Origin: CAZKTS01 sp964555735
GTDB lineage: Bacteria; Actinomycetota; Acidimicrobiia; IMCC26256; PALSA-555
NCBI GenBank assembly: GCA_964555735.1
Contig: CAZKTS010000290.1
Location: 1 to 18,297, forward strand
Length of the DNA: 18,297 nt
Direction: 5' to 3'
Shown here piece after piece: positions 1 through 6,522 of this stretch. Position 1 is the first letter of the stretch. Each line of letters begins with the position of its first letter. The position numbers and the translations under genes were made by a program. The notes under the pieces were generated by a model, which saw only the letters and a list, made by a program, of their open reading frames with translations, was not told where the DNA came from and made no database searches.

Positions 1-1
1 C

Positions 2-622
2 GACGGCGTCCGTCGCTGCTGGTGGGGCACGGCGCCCCCGGAGTACGCGGCGTACCACGACGACGAGTGGGGCCGGCCGGTCACCGACGACGTACGGCTC
101 TACGAGAAGCTCTGCCTCGAGGGCTTCCAGTCCGGGCTCTCGTGGCTGACGATCCTCCGCAAGCGCCCCGCGTTCCGTCGCGCGTTCGCGGGCTTCGTAC
201 CGGCGAAGGTCGCCCGCTTCGGCGCGCGCGACGTGGAGCGCCTCCTCGGCGACGCCGGGATCGTCCGGCACCGCGGCAAGATCGAGGCCGCGATCAACAA
301 CGCGGGCGCGACGCTGGCGGTCCAGGCCGAGGTCGGCTCGCTGGCCGGCCTCGTCTGGTCGTTCGCTCCCACGGGCCGGCGACCGGTCCCGAAGGACCGC
401 ACCGACCTGGCGGCGAGCACGCCCGAGTCCGTCGCCCTCTCGAAGGAGCTGCGCCGGCGAGGTTTCCGCTTCGTGGGGCCCACCACCGCCTACGCGGCGA
501 TGCAGTCGCTCGGGCTGGTCAACGATCACCTCGGCGGCTGCGCGGCCCGGGGCCCGTGCGAGCGGGAGCAGCGAGAAATCCGCCGCGCGACCGTCGGAGC
601 CCGGCGCGCCCGAACGACGTAG
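2..622 (+). CDS. tag: DNA-3-methyladenine glycosylase I, 5' end truncated by the window
   Basis: This is a base-excision repair enzyme that removes 3-methyladenine from alkylated DNA. The frame is open from base 2, so the first few residues lie outside the window. The visible N-terminus (RRCWWGTAPEYAAYHDDEWG) matches the family start, with the Cys and His that bind structural zinc. The other two zinc ligands are near the C-terminus in NDHLGGC. The segment LEGFQSGLSW carries the conserved Glu and Trp of the base pocket. About 206 residues are present, close to the usual full length of about 190-200; a C-terminal tail rich in Arg follows the zinc site. The stop lies 4 nt before the sigma factor start, so the genes are probably co-transcribed. 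Family assignment is firm. Confidence 0.93.
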   Translation, partial: DGVRRCWWGTAPPEYAAYHDDEWGRPVTDDVRLYEKLCLEGFQSGLSWLTILRKRPAFRRAFAGFVPAKVARFGARDVERLLGDAGIVRHRGKIEAAINNAGATLAVQAEVGSLAGLVWSFAPTGRRPVPKDRTDLAASTPESVALSKELRRRGFRFVGPTTAYAAMQSLGLVNDHLGGCAARGPCEREQREIRRATVGARRARTT

Positions 623-626
623 AGAG

Positions 627-1145
627 GTGAGCGAACCCGCCGCCGCCGCTGCCCCCGAGCTGCTGGCGATCTACGACGACGCCCTGCCGTCGGTCTACGG
701 CTACCTCCTGCCCCGCTGCGGCCGGGCGGCGCTGGCCGAGGACCTGACCGCCGAGACGTTCCTGGCCGCGGTCGACGCGCTCCGCCGACGCGCCGCACCC
801 CCGCTCTCGGTGGGCTGGCTCGTGGGCATCGCGCGACACAAGCTCGTCGACCACTGGCGCCGTGTCGGCCGCGAGGAGCGGGGGCTGCGGGCGGTCGCCG
901 GCGACGAGCCCGACGCCGACGATCCGTGGGACGCCACGCTCGACTCCCTGCGCGCCCGCGTGGTGCTCGCCGGACTCGCCCCGCAGCACCGGGCCGCGCT
1001 CACGCTCCGCTACCTCGACGATCTGCCGGTCCCCGAGGTCGCCGACCTCCTCGGCCGCACCGTGCACGCCACCGAAGCGCTGCTCGTGCGCGCTCGCGCG
1101 GCCTTCCGGCGCGCGTACACCGATCAGGAGCCCGACGATGCCTGA
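627..1145 (+). CDS. ECF-type RNA polymerase sigma factor
   Basis: This 172-residue alternative sigma factor has only regions 2 and 4. Region 2 lies at about residues 10-75, where LAEDLTAETFLAAV is the typical ECF region 2 helix and VGWLVGIARHKLVDHWRR is the 2.3-2.4 end. Region 4 lies at about 112-165, with LAPQHRAALTLRYLDDLPVPEVADLLGRTVHATEALLVRARAAFRR forming the helix-turn-helix. The start is a GTG 4 nt after the preceding stop, with only a weak purine-rich stretch (AGAGAG) before it. The end overlaps the next gene by 8 nt, which implies translational coupling. No recognisable anti-sigma gene is present; the coupled VOC protein occupies the position where a regulator usually sits. The signal it responds to cannot be told from sequence. 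Confidence 0.9.
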   Translation: MSEPAAAAAPELLAIYDDALPSVYGYLLPRCGRAALAEDLTAETFLAAVDALRRRAAPPLSVGWLVGIARHKLVDHWRRVGREERGLRAVAGDEPDADDPWDATLDSLRARVVLAGLAPQHRAALTLRYLDDLPVPEVADLLGRTVHATEALLVRARAAFRRAYTDQEPDDA

Positions 1146-1992
1146 CGCCTTCGAGCAGCTCCGCGCGGCCGACGACCCCGTCGAGCCCGACCCCGCCTTC
1201 CGCGAGCGCCTCCGAGCGCTCCTCGCCCGTGCTGTCGATCTCCCCGAAGGAGTTGCCGTGTCCACCGTGGACCTCACCGACCCGATGTCCGCCACCGTCC
1301 GCCAGGGCGACCTCGCCTACGCGTCGCTCTGGGTGCCCGACGTCGCACGCGCCGCGACGTTCTTCGCGTCGGTGCTCGGCTGGGAGTACCAGCCCGGCAG
1401 CGCGCTGCAGGGCCGCCAGATCGTCGGGCGTGAGCCGCACCACGGGATGTGGGAGACCGACGAAGGGCCGACGTTGTTCCTCACCTTCTCGGTCGACGAC
1501 GTCGACGAGGCGCTCGAGCGCGTGCGTGCGGCCGGCGGCACCGCGGGCGAGGCCGTCGACGAGCCGTACGGGCGCGTCGCGGAGTGCGTCGACCCCACCG
1601 GCACCGCGTTCGCCGTCCACCAGCTCACGCCCGGCGCGCCGCGTGTGCCGCTCAACGGCGCACGCCACGGCGATCTGGCCTACGTGACGATGGAGGTCGT
1701 CGACTCCGCGGTCACGCGGGCGTTCTACGGCGCGGTGCTCGGCTGGGAGGTGGAGCCCGGTCAGGTCGAGGACGGGTGGGGCCCGATCGACGTGGCGCCG
1801 ATGACCGGCTTCCACGGCGGGCACGACCGAGGCACCGTCGTCCCGATGTACCGCGTCGACGACATCGCGTCCGCGCTCGAGCGCGTGCGCGACGCGGGAG
1901 GCACTGCGCCGCCGGCCGAGCGCCAGCCGTACGGCCTGTCCGCGCTCTGCGAGGACGACCAGGGCACCCGCTTCTACCTCTGGGAGGAGTAG
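1138..1992 (+). CDS. Double-VOC (glyoxalase-fold) protein with N-terminal extension, partner of the ECF sigma factor
   Basis: This 284-residue protein has two vicinal-oxygen-chelate domains, at about residues 55-165 and 178-284. Each opens with GDLAY and carries FF/FYxxVLGWE. Residues 1-40 form a separate, charged, Pro-containing segment (DPVEPDPAFRERLRALLARA). I recall similar segments in products of other genes paired with ECF sigma genes, so it may bind or modulate the sigma factor; this is inference. The ATG at 1138 overlaps the sigma gene by 8 nt. A second in-frame start, GTG at 1258 (codon 41), has a strong Shine-Dalgarno AAGGAG at 1247-1252 with 5-nt spacing, so a shorter VOC-only product starting MSTVDL is possible. 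The substrate is unknown: candidates are antibiotic or metabolite binding, dioxygenase-like or glyoxalase-like activity. Confidence 0.85.
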   Translation: MPDAFEQLRAADDPVEPDPAFRERLRALLARAVDLPEGVAVSTVDLTDPMSATVRQGDLAYASLWVPDVARAATFFASVLGWEYQPGSALQGRQIVGREPHHGMWETDEGPTLFLTFSVDDVDEALERVRAAGGTAGEAVDEPYGRVAECVDPTGTAFAVHQLTPGAPRVPLNGARHGDLAYVTMEVVDSAVTRAFYGAVLGWEVEPGQVEDGWGPIDVAPMTGFHGGHDRGTVVPMYRVDDIASALERVRDAGGTAPPAERQPYGLSALCEDDQGTRFYLWEE

Positions 1993-2078
1993 CGACCCGG
2001 AGGGCGCCGCCGGGTATCCCGGCGGCGAGCGGATCCGACTTGGCAGGGGGAGGAGTAGCGACCCGGAGGGCGCCGCCG
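1982..2078. repeat. 31-bp perfect direct repeat spanning a stop codon
   Basis: Bases 1982-2012 and 2048-2078 are identical (offset 66). The first copy begins in the last codons of the VOC gene (Glu-Glu-stop). The second copy carries the same GGAGGAGTAG text in non-coding DNA before the convergent gene. The 35 bp between the copies hold most of a hairpin. It may be a local duplication or two copies of a dispersed intergenic element. Confidence 0.8.
2005..2027. terminator. Strong GC hairpin between convergent genes
   Basis: This is a perfect 10-bp stem (2005-2014 with 2018-2027) and a 3-nt loop TAT. It lies 12 bases after the VOC stop and before the 3' end of the convergent 2084-2464 gene. No T-tract follows, so it would be a factor-independent terminator of the actinobacterial type or an mRNA 3' stabiliser. 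It could act on both strands. Confidence 0.6.
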
Positions 2079-2083
2079 CCGAA

Positions 2084-2464
2084 TCAGTAGCCGCTGCCGT
2101 CCGGGTCGGCGATCGGGACCCGGAGCCACGAGAGCATCCCGCGGAGGCGCGCGTAGGCGGCGAGTCGCGCCTCGTCGGTGGCGGCCGTCTCGGACTCCTC
2201 GGTCACCGCCCAGAGGCGCTCGACCATCGAGGGGCCGAGCTCGAGCAGGCCGCTGCTCCCTTCGGTCGCCCACCGGGCCAGGATCGCCCGGGCCAGCGCG
2301 CCGACCGGGATGTCGAGGTTCTCGCCGAGGCCGCGCAGGGTGTGGAGCGGGTCGAGCTTCGAGAACGCGGCGATGTCGGCCTTGAAGTTGGCGTCGGGAT
2401 CGTCGTCGGCCCATGGCCCGGACCAGCGCTCGAGGCGGACCGTCGGCTCGTCGGCGTCGGTCAC
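2084..2464 (-). CDS. DUF6027-like protein of unknown function
   Basis: This 126-residue soluble acidic protein has no signal peptide or membrane segment. The N-terminal half contains a conserved-looking core (RLERWSGPWADDDPDANFKADIAAF and LRGLGENLDIPVGALARAILARWATEG), followed by helices ending in LRGMLSWLRVP. I recall this pattern from an actinobacterial uncharacterised family, which I believe is DUF6027; the number is from memory. The GTG start lies 1 nt after the rpiA stop, so it is almost certainly translated from the rpiA message. A helix-turn-helix-like element around GENLDIPVGALARAILARW is possible but unproven. Confidence 0.7.
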   Translation of the reverse strand: MTDADEPTVRLERWSGPWADDDPDANFKADIAAFSKLDPLHTLRGLGENLDIPVGALARAILARWATEGSSGLLELGPSMVERLWAVTEESETAATDEARLAAYARLRGMLSWLRVPIADPDGSGY

Positions 2465-2465
2465 G

Positions 2466-3131
2466 TCACTGCTCGCGAACGAGCTCGCGCACCTCGTCGC
2501 CGGCGACCACGACCCGCTCCACCATGCTCGCGGGAAAGATGCCGTGCTCGACCAGGCCGGGGATCGTGGAGAGCCGACCCCCGAGGTCCGCGGGGTCGGA
2601 CACGGGCGGGAACTGGGCGTCGAGGAGCGGGTTGCCGTTGTCGCTGAGCTCGGGGCGGGCGTCCACCGCGGTCGCGCCGAGGTCGCGCACGCGCGCGGTC
2701 ACGAACGGCGCACCGAACTCGACGACCTCAAGCGGCAGTCCGCCGTGGATCGCGTCGACGAGCTTGGCCTCGTCGACGACGACGATGAAGCGCTTGGTCA
2801 TCGACGCGACGATCTTCTCGCGCGTGTGCGCGCCACCCCCGCCCTTCACGAGGTTGAGCGCGGGATCGACCTGATCGGCGCCGTCGATCGCGATGTCGAG
2901 CGCGTCGAGCTCGCCCGGAGGCACGACACGGAGTCCGAGCCCCGCGGCGAGCGTCTCGGTGGCGCGCGAGGTCGCCATGCACGTGATGTCGGGTCGACGC
3001 TCGCCCAAGGCGACGATCGTGAAGTGGACGGTCGAGCCGGTGCCGAGCCCGACCCGCATGCCGTCGGTGACGAACTCGGCCGCGTGCCGTCCGGCGCGCT
3101 CCTTGGCGGCGGCATGGGGGTCGGCGGACAC
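2466..3131 (-). CDS. rpiA: Ribose-5-phosphate isomerase A
   Basis: This enzyme interconverts ribose 5-phosphate and ribulose 5-phosphate in the non-oxidative pentose phosphate pathway. The 221 residues match the family length. Visible motifs are GLGTGST at 28-34 (phosphate loop), DGADQVD at 83-89 with the active-site Asp83 and Asp86, Lys96 in VKGGGG, and the catalytic Glu105 in HTREKIV. DNGNPLLD and the C-terminal GLVEHGIF are also family signatures. The usual DGADE reads DGADQ here, a mild variant. The GTG start was chosen because a TAGCAT box lies 6 nt upstream with no Shine-Dalgarno, suggesting a leaderless message. The gene downstream follows after 1 nt. Confidence 0.93.
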   Translation of the reverse strand: MSADPHAAAKERAGRHAAEFVTDGMRVGLGTGSTVHFTIVALGERRPDITCMATSRATETLAAGLGLRVVPPGELDALDIAIDGADQVDPALNLVKGGGGAHTREKIVASMTKRFIVVVDEAKLVDAIHGGLPLEVVEFGAPFVTARVRDLGATAVDARPELSDNGNPLLDAQFPPVSDPADLGGRLSTIPGLVEHGIFPASMVERVVVAGDEVRELVREQ

Positions 3132-3137
3132 GCCGTG

Positions 3138-3143
3138 ATGCTA
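3138..3143 (-). promoter_or_regulatory. -10 box (TAGCAT) for leaderless rpiA
   Basis: TAGCAT on the minus strand ends 6 nt before the rpiA GTG. That spacing puts the expected transcription start at or very near the first codon. No clear -35 is seen. Confidence 0.5.
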
Positions 3144-3178
3144 CGGCCGGGCCGGTGGTCGAGCGCGGTGGCGCACGC

Positions 3179-3835
3179 TCAGCAGCGGCCACCCCAGGGC
3201 TGGTTGCCGCGCTCGCTGTAGAGCTGGCGTGCGGCCGCGTCCTGCACGTGCGGCGGGGCGGCGGCGGGATCGCGTCCGGACCACTCCGGGTAGCCGGCGC
3301 GGGCGACCGCACCGTTCCACGTCGGCTGGTCGAACTGCCAGGCGCCCCGGTAGGTGCCGCCCGGCGAGATCGCGCCGTAGTTGCCGTCGCTCTCGATGTC
3401 GAGGGTGCACGGCTTGAAGCAGTCGAAGTCGCCGTTGCAGCGGCCACCGCTGGTCGCCCGGGGACCACCCCCGCCGCCTCCACCACTGCCGGTGCGGCTG
3501 GCCGCGGCACGGAGCGCCTCGGCGTAGGCGGCGGCCGCGGCCTCCTGCTGGGCCTGCTCGAGCACGCGCAGGGCCTCGACCCGGGCCGCGCTGCGGCTGG
3601 CGAGCACGCCGCTGACCACCGGGGGCATGGCGTCCCAGGGGTACCGGAGGTCGGTGGTGGCCGTCTTCACGAGCAGGTCGGCGAAGGGATCCACCGGCGC
3701 CGGCTCGCGAGCGGTGCCCGCCCCGGCCACGGAAGGCGCGACGGTCAACGCCGCGAGCGCGAGGGCGAGCGCGGTCACGATGCGGCGGGATCTCCCGCCC
3801 CGGGATGTGTCGGATCGCTGCGTGTGCACCACCAC
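3179..3835 (-). CDS. Secreted Rpf-like transglycosylase (cell-wall muralytic enzyme)
   Basis: This 218-residue exported protein has a signal peptide: a basic n-region (SRGGRSRR), a hydrophobic core at about residues 19-36 and a likely cleavage after the AGAG near residue 40. A helical Ala/Glu-rich region (80-115) and a Gly-run linker (118-124) lead to the catalytic domain at about 131-218. There, DIESDGNYG carries Glu148, matching the catalytic Glu of resuscitation-promoting-factor-type lysozyme folds, and GTYRGAWQFDQPTWNG is the second conserved block. Four cysteines lie in the domain (133, 139, 143, 218). It probably cleaves peptidoglycan glycan strands. The start is the first of three consecutive GTG codons; either of the next two is equally possible. 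No LysM or DUF348 domain is present. Confidence 0.85.
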   Translation of the reverse strand: MVVHTQRSDTSRGGRSRRIVTALALALAALTVAPSVAGAGTAREPAPVDPFADLLVKTATTDLRYPWDAMPPVVSGVLASRSAARVEALRVLEQAQQEAAAAAYAEALRAAASRTGSGGGGGGGPRATSGGRCNGDFDCFKPCTLDIESDGNYGAISPGGTYRGAWQFDQPTWNGAVARAGYPEWSGRDPAAAPPHVQDAAARQLYSERGNQPWGGRC

Positions 3836-3864
3836 AGCCCCTACCTCGGCGCAAACGGCCCGTC

Positions 3865-3893
3865 AGTGTAGGGGCAGACGGGGCCGGTGGAAA
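3865..3893 (-). promoter_or_regulatory. Candidate promoter of the Rpf-like gene
   Basis: On the minus strand, TTTCCA (3888-3893) and TACACT (3865-3870) are separated by exactly 17 bp. The -10 lies 29 nt before the GTG cluster, leaving a short leader that contains GAGGTAGGGG as ribosome binding site. The leader is too short for a c-di-AMP riboswitch. Confidence 0.5.
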
Positions 3894-3959
3894 CCCCTGC
3901 GGCTGGTGGGGCGGCCGGGCGCGACGCCCGAAATCCACCCGTTCGCGCCGACCCGTCCC

Positions 3960-3965
3960 TAGTCT
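3960..3965 (+). promoter_or_regulatory. -10 box (TAGTCT) for the small membrane protein gene
   Basis: TAGTCT lies 30 nt upstream of the ATG at 3996, leaving a leader with the Shine-Dalgarno AAAGGGGGA. No clear -35 is seen. Confidence 0.35.
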
Positions 3966-3995
3966 CAAGTCACCTCATCGAAAGGGGGATTGCAC

Positions 3996-4175
3996 ATGCT
4001 GCTCGTCGACGTGATGGGTGCGACGCCGCGGTTCATCTTCTTCCTGGTGGCCGTGGTGCTCTTCATCCTCTCCGGGATCGGCTTCAAGCCGGCCGGGGAT
4101 CGGGTCCACCTGGTCGGGCTCGGCCTGGCCGCGTTCGTGTTCCCGTTCATGTGGGACGCCTTGGCGCTCACGTAA
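3996..4175 (+). CDS. Small membrane protein, 59 aa, unknown function
   Basis: The protein has two predicted membrane segments: about residues 11-29 (FIFFLVAVVLFILSGIGF) and about 37-56 (VHLVGLGLAAFVFPFMWDAL), joined by a short loop KPAGDR. The ATG at 3996 is preferred over an in-frame TTG at 3990 because AAAGGGGGA at 3981-3989 sits 6 nt before the ATG. It stands alone, convergent with nucS, whose stop lies 29 nt away. The good ribosome binding site and hydrophobic pattern support a real gene. I do not recognise the family. Confidence 0.7.
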   Translation: MLLVDVMGATPRFIFFLVAVVLFILSGIGFKPAGDRVHLVGLGLAAFVFPFMWDALALT

Positions 4176-4203
4176 GCGATGCCATCGGTGCCGGCGCCCG
4201 GCC

Positions 4204-4881
4204 TCACTCGAAGAGCGTGAGGTCGGGCGGCGCGCCGCCCCGGAGCCGCTCGAGGTCGATCTCGATGCACTCCACACCCCGGCTCTCAGCGAAGACGCGG
4301 GCCTGGGGCTTGATCCGGGTCGCCACGAACAGGCCCGCCGTGGGCGCGAGCGAGCCGTCGCGGTCGAGCCGCTCCTGGTAGCGGAGCAGCTGCTCGACGC
4401 CGGCGATCTCGCCGATCCGCTTCACCTCGATCACGATCGCCCGGCCCTCCTGGTCGCGACAGAGCAGGTCGACGGGGCCGAGGTCGGTCGGGTACTCGCG
4501 CCGCACGAGGCGGAGCCCCTCCTTCAGGGCCTCCACGCGTGCCGCGAGCAGCTCCTGGAGCTCGGCTTCGACGCCGTCCTTCGCGAGGCCGGGGTCGTCT
4601 CCCAGCTCGAAGGACTGGTCGGTGAGCACCTCGTGGACGGTGATCGTGAGGCGCTCGTCCTTCGGGTTGGTGACCGAGATGACCGACTCGCCGTCGCCCA
4701 CCGGCGCCTCGGTGATCGTGCACGGCGGGTTCATCCAGTTGAGCGGCTTGTACGCCTTGGCGTCGGCGTGGATCGCGATCGAGCCGTCGGCCTTGAAGAG
4801 CAGCAGGCGGACCGCAGGTTCGAGGCGCGCACCGAGCCGCCCCGAGTACTCGACCGAGCAGCGGGCGACGAGGAGGCGCAT
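4204..4881 (-). CDS. nucS: Endonuclease NucS/EndoMS (non-canonical mismatch repair)
   Basis: This 225-residue homolog belongs to the actinobacterial/archaeal mismatch-specific endonuclease family that replaces MutS/MutL. The N-terminal DNA-binding domain includes RLLLFKADGSIAIHAD and AYKPLNWMNPPC, near-identical to what I remember of mycobacterial NucS. The C-terminal RecB-like nuclease domain shows GPVDLL with Asp138 and VIEVKR with Glu152 and Lys154. The tail PPDLTLFE resembles the sliding-clamp contact motif of the family. The frame is open further upstream, but the ATG at 4881 was chosen because it aligns with the family N-terminus (RLLVARCSVEYSGRL). It overlaps the stop of a short upstream ORF in a TGATG arrangement, suggesting coupled translation. 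Confidence 0.93.
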   Translation of the reverse strand: MRLLVARCSVEYSGRLGARLEPAVRLLLFKADGSIAIHADAKAYKPLNWMNPPCTITEAPVGDGESVISVTNPKDERLTITVHEVLTDQSFELGDDPGLAKDGVEAELQELLAARVEALKEGLRLVRREYPTDLGPVDLLCRDQEGRAIVIEVKRIGEIAGVEQLLRYQERLDRDGSLAPTAGLFVATRIKPQARVFAESRGVECIEIDLERLRGGAPPDLTLFE

Positions 4882-4913
4882 CAGTCGTCGATGCGGATCG
4901 GCAGCAGCTCCAC
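4881..4913 (-). CDS. Putative 10-codon leaderless upstream ORF coupled to nucS
   Basis: GTG at 4913 opens a frame reading MELLPIRIDD and stops at TGA 4883-4881, sharing its last A with the nucS ATG. A TAGGTT -10-like box lies 6 nt before the GTG, the same geometry as at several other starts here. No good Shine-Dalgarno precedes the nucS ATG, so translation through this ORF could supply ribosomes. The evidence is positional only; the peptide is not a known one. Confidence 0.35.
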   Translation of the reverse strand: MELLPIRIDD

Positions 4914-4919
4914 GGCGGC

Positions 4920-4925
4920 AACCTA
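4920..4925 (-). promoter_or_regulatory. -10 box (TAGGTT) upstream of the nucS leader ORF
   Basis: TAGGTT on the minus strand is followed after 6 nt by the GTG of the short ORF and after 38 nt by the nucS ATG. No -35 consensus is obvious. Confidence 0.4.
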
Positions 4926-4956
4926 GCGAGTCACGCCTCGGCGCACCGGGGCGCCG

Positions 4957-4962
4957 TACGAT
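4957..4962 (+). promoter_or_regulatory. -10 box (TACGAT) for the 4994 membrane protein gene
   Basis: TACGAT lies 31 nt upstream of the ATG at 4994. The resulting short leader contains the strong Shine-Dalgarno GGGGGAGG at 4981-4988. This gene would thus have a leadered message, unlike its neighbours. Confidence 0.4.
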
Positions 4963-4993
4963 GTGCACCGCTCGATCAACGGGGGAGGTCGCG

Positions 4994-5512
4994 ATGCTCG
5001 CGGAGTACGGCAGCGACGCGTACAAGGTCGTCCTGGTCCTGCACATCCTGTGCGCCATCGTCGGATTCGGCGCGGTGTTCCTGAATGCGCTCTACGGCCA
5101 GCAGGCGAAGTCGCGCAAGGGCTCCGAAGGGCTCGCGATCAGCGAGGCCAACGAGCTGGTCTCGAAGGTCGGCGAGTACTTCATCATCGCCGTGTTCCTG
5201 CTCGGCATCGCGCTCGTGCTGATCGGCGACCCGGTGATCGAGTTCAGCCAGACGTGGGTGTGGCTCTCGATGACCGTCTACGTGATCGCGCTCGGCATCT
5301 CGCAGGGCCTGATGATGCCGCGCGTGCGACGGATGATCGCCCTGCAGCGTGAGCTCGTGGGCGGGGGTCCGCCCCCGGCCGGTGCGGCCGGTCCGCCGCC
5401 CCAGGTGCTCGAGATGGAGAAGCTGGGCAAGCAGATGGGCGTCATCGGCCCGATCCTCAACCTCGCCCTGGTCGTGATCCTCGTGCTGATGGTGTTCAAG
5501 CCCGGCTTCTGA
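4994..5512 (+). CDS. DUF2269-like integral membrane protein
   Basis: This 172-residue protein has four predicted membrane segments, at about residues 11-34 (VVLVLHILCAIVGFGAVFLNAL), 60-80 (EYFIIAVFLLGIALVLIGDP), 86-106 (WVWLSMTVYVIALGISQGLM) and 148-168. A Pro/Gly/Ala loop separates the third and fourth. The HILCAIVGFG opening with a membrane His resembles DUF2269-type predicted membrane proteins; function unknown. The ATG at 4994 was chosen because GGGGGAGG sits 5 nt upstream and the upstream in-frame sequence overlaps nucS on the other strand. The next + strand gene, also a small membrane protein, follows after 30 nt. Confidence 0.75.
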   Translation: MLAEYGSDAYKVVLVLHILCAIVGFGAVFLNALYGQQAKSRKGSEGLAISEANELVSKVGEYFIIAVFLLGIALVLIGDPVIEFSQTWVWLSMTVYVIALGISQGLMMPRVRRMIALQRELVGGGPPPAGAAGPPPQVLEMEKLGKQMGVIGPILNLALVVILVLMVFKPGF

Positions 5513-5530
5513 GCGCGACTGCCCCGGCCG

Positions 5531-5536
5531 TACGAT
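5531..5536 (+). promoter_or_regulatory. -10 box (TACGAT) for leaderless 5543 gene
   Basis: TACGAT ends 6 nt before the GTG start at 5543 and no Shine-Dalgarno is present. Confidence 0.45.
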
Positions 5537-5542
5537 GGCGCC

Positions 5543-5818
5543 GTGGACTTCTACGGCGAGGTGCTCGTCGAGCTGCTCGCTGCGCTGGGCGCCGCGCTCG
5601 TCGTCGCCAACGCCTACGCACTGATCCGGCGTCGCCGCGACCGGGCCGAGGCGGCCCGCGAGTCGGTCGCCCGGGCTCGACCCGGCAGCCCGGTGCGCAA
5701 GCAGGTGCGCACCGCCACGACCGGCAACCTCGACCAGGCACCGGTCGCGCGCTCGGTGGCGTTCATGGTGCTGGGCTTCTTCGTGTTCATCGCGGCGATC
5801 GCCGCGCTCACCTCGTAG
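5543..5818 (+). CDS. Small two-pass membrane protein, unknown function
   Basis: This 91-residue protein has a hydrophobic segment at about residues 7-27 (LVELLAALGAALVVANAYALI), a strongly basic cytoplasmic-type linker (RRRRDRAEAARESVARARPGSPVRKQ) and a second segment at about 72-89 (SVAFMVLGFFVFIAAIAAL). The start is GTG, chosen from the -10 box 6 nt upstream; the nearby ATG at 5535 is out of frame. Its 3' end overlaps the convergent thioesterase gene by 11 bp. I do not recognise the family. Confidence 0.7.
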   Translation: MDFYGEVLVELLAALGAALVVANAYALIRRRRDRAEAARESVARARPGSPVRKQVRTATTGNLDQAPVARSVAFMVLGFFVFIAAIAALTS

Positions 5819-6488
5819 CGTCGGCGCCCATCTGCCGCACTCGCTCGTAGGGCAGGTGCAAGAAGGTGCCTTCGGCCTCGACCGTCACCTGACCGTCCTG
5901 GCTCGCGGTCCCGACCGCGGTCGTGACCCGACCGGTGCGCTTCGCGACCCAGGCCTCGAACACCGTGTCGACCGCGAGGCGCGTCGGCTTGCGGAACTTC
6001 AAGCTGAGCTGCATGGTCGGCCCGGCGGCGTCCGCGAGGCGGTTTGCCGCGGTGAGCGCCATGTCGAACACCCCTGCCAGCACCGCACCGTGCACGCAGC
6101 CGGGCGGACCTTCGTACGCGACCGTGAAGCGCGTCCGGGCGACCGCGCGGGTCGGGTCGTCGGGCGACGGGTCGAACTCGACCGGCAGCGCGAACGGGTG
6201 CCACCGGCCGGTGACCGGATCGAACGGCATCCCGTCCTGGAGGTCGGTGAGCGGTCGCGGCGGCCCGGGGACGTGGCGCGGCGGGACGGGGTCGGGCACG
6301 TGGACGTCGAGGCGGTCGCAGATCGCGTGAAGCTCTGCGGCGACGTCGGCGGTCGTTGCCGGCGGCGCGGTGTTGGTGATCGTGAGCAGCGTGAGGCGCC
6401 GGACCGCGTCGGCGAGCGCGGCGAGCTCGGGCTCCCTGCCCTCGACCGAGGGGTGGTTCGACGGCGGGAAGGGACGGGCGCTGGACAC
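5808..6488 (-). CDS. Hotdog-fold (4HBT/PaaI-like) acyl-CoA thioesterase
   Basis: This 226-residue protein has a hotdog domain in its C-terminal half. The signature PPGCVHGAVLAGVFDMALTAANRL (about 128-151) corresponds to the His-Gly active-site helix of PaaI/THEM4-type thioesterases. It is followed by TMQLSLKFRKPTRLAVDTVFEAWV and GQVTVEAEGTFL, the usual beta strands. The N-terminal about 85 residues form a helical, Pro-rich extension. The likely reaction is hydrolysis of acyl- or aryl-CoA thioesters; the substrate is not predictable. The GTG start has GGAGG 7 nt upstream (6496-6500), and a TAGCGT box at 6523-6528 may be its promoter. It is divergent from the SDR of the synthetase cluster and could be functionally linked. 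Confidence 0.85.
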   Translation of the reverse strand: MSSARPFPPSNHPSVEGREPELAALADAVRRLTLLTITNTAPPATTADVAAELHAICDRLDVHVPDPVPPRHVPGPPRPLTDLQDGMPFDPVTGRWHPFALPVEFDPSPDDPTRAVARTRFTVAYEGPPGCVHGAVLAGVFDMALTAANRLADAAGPTMQLSLKFRKPTRLAVDTVFEAWVAKRTGRVTTAVGTASQDGQVTVEAEGTFLHLPYERVRQMGADATR

Positions 6489-6522
6489 GGTGCGGCCTCC
6501 GATCGGGTCACGCGGTTGTGCG

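Noticed and set aside
3990..3992. TTG start for the small membrane protein
   Set aside because: The Shine-Dalgarno AAAGGGGGA abuts this TTG and is correctly spaced for the ATG at 3996.
3836..3995. A c-di-AMP riboswitch upstream of the Rpf-like gene, as seen for some rpf genes
   Set aside because: The candidate -10 leaves a leader of only about 29 nt and no riboswitch-like structure fits. A small 6-bp hairpin at 3916-3930 is the only fold noticed.
4204..5058. A 284-residue version of NucS from a start at 5058
   Set aside because: The extra 59 residues have no resemblance to the family and overlap the divergent gene; the family N-terminus begins at the ATG at 4881.
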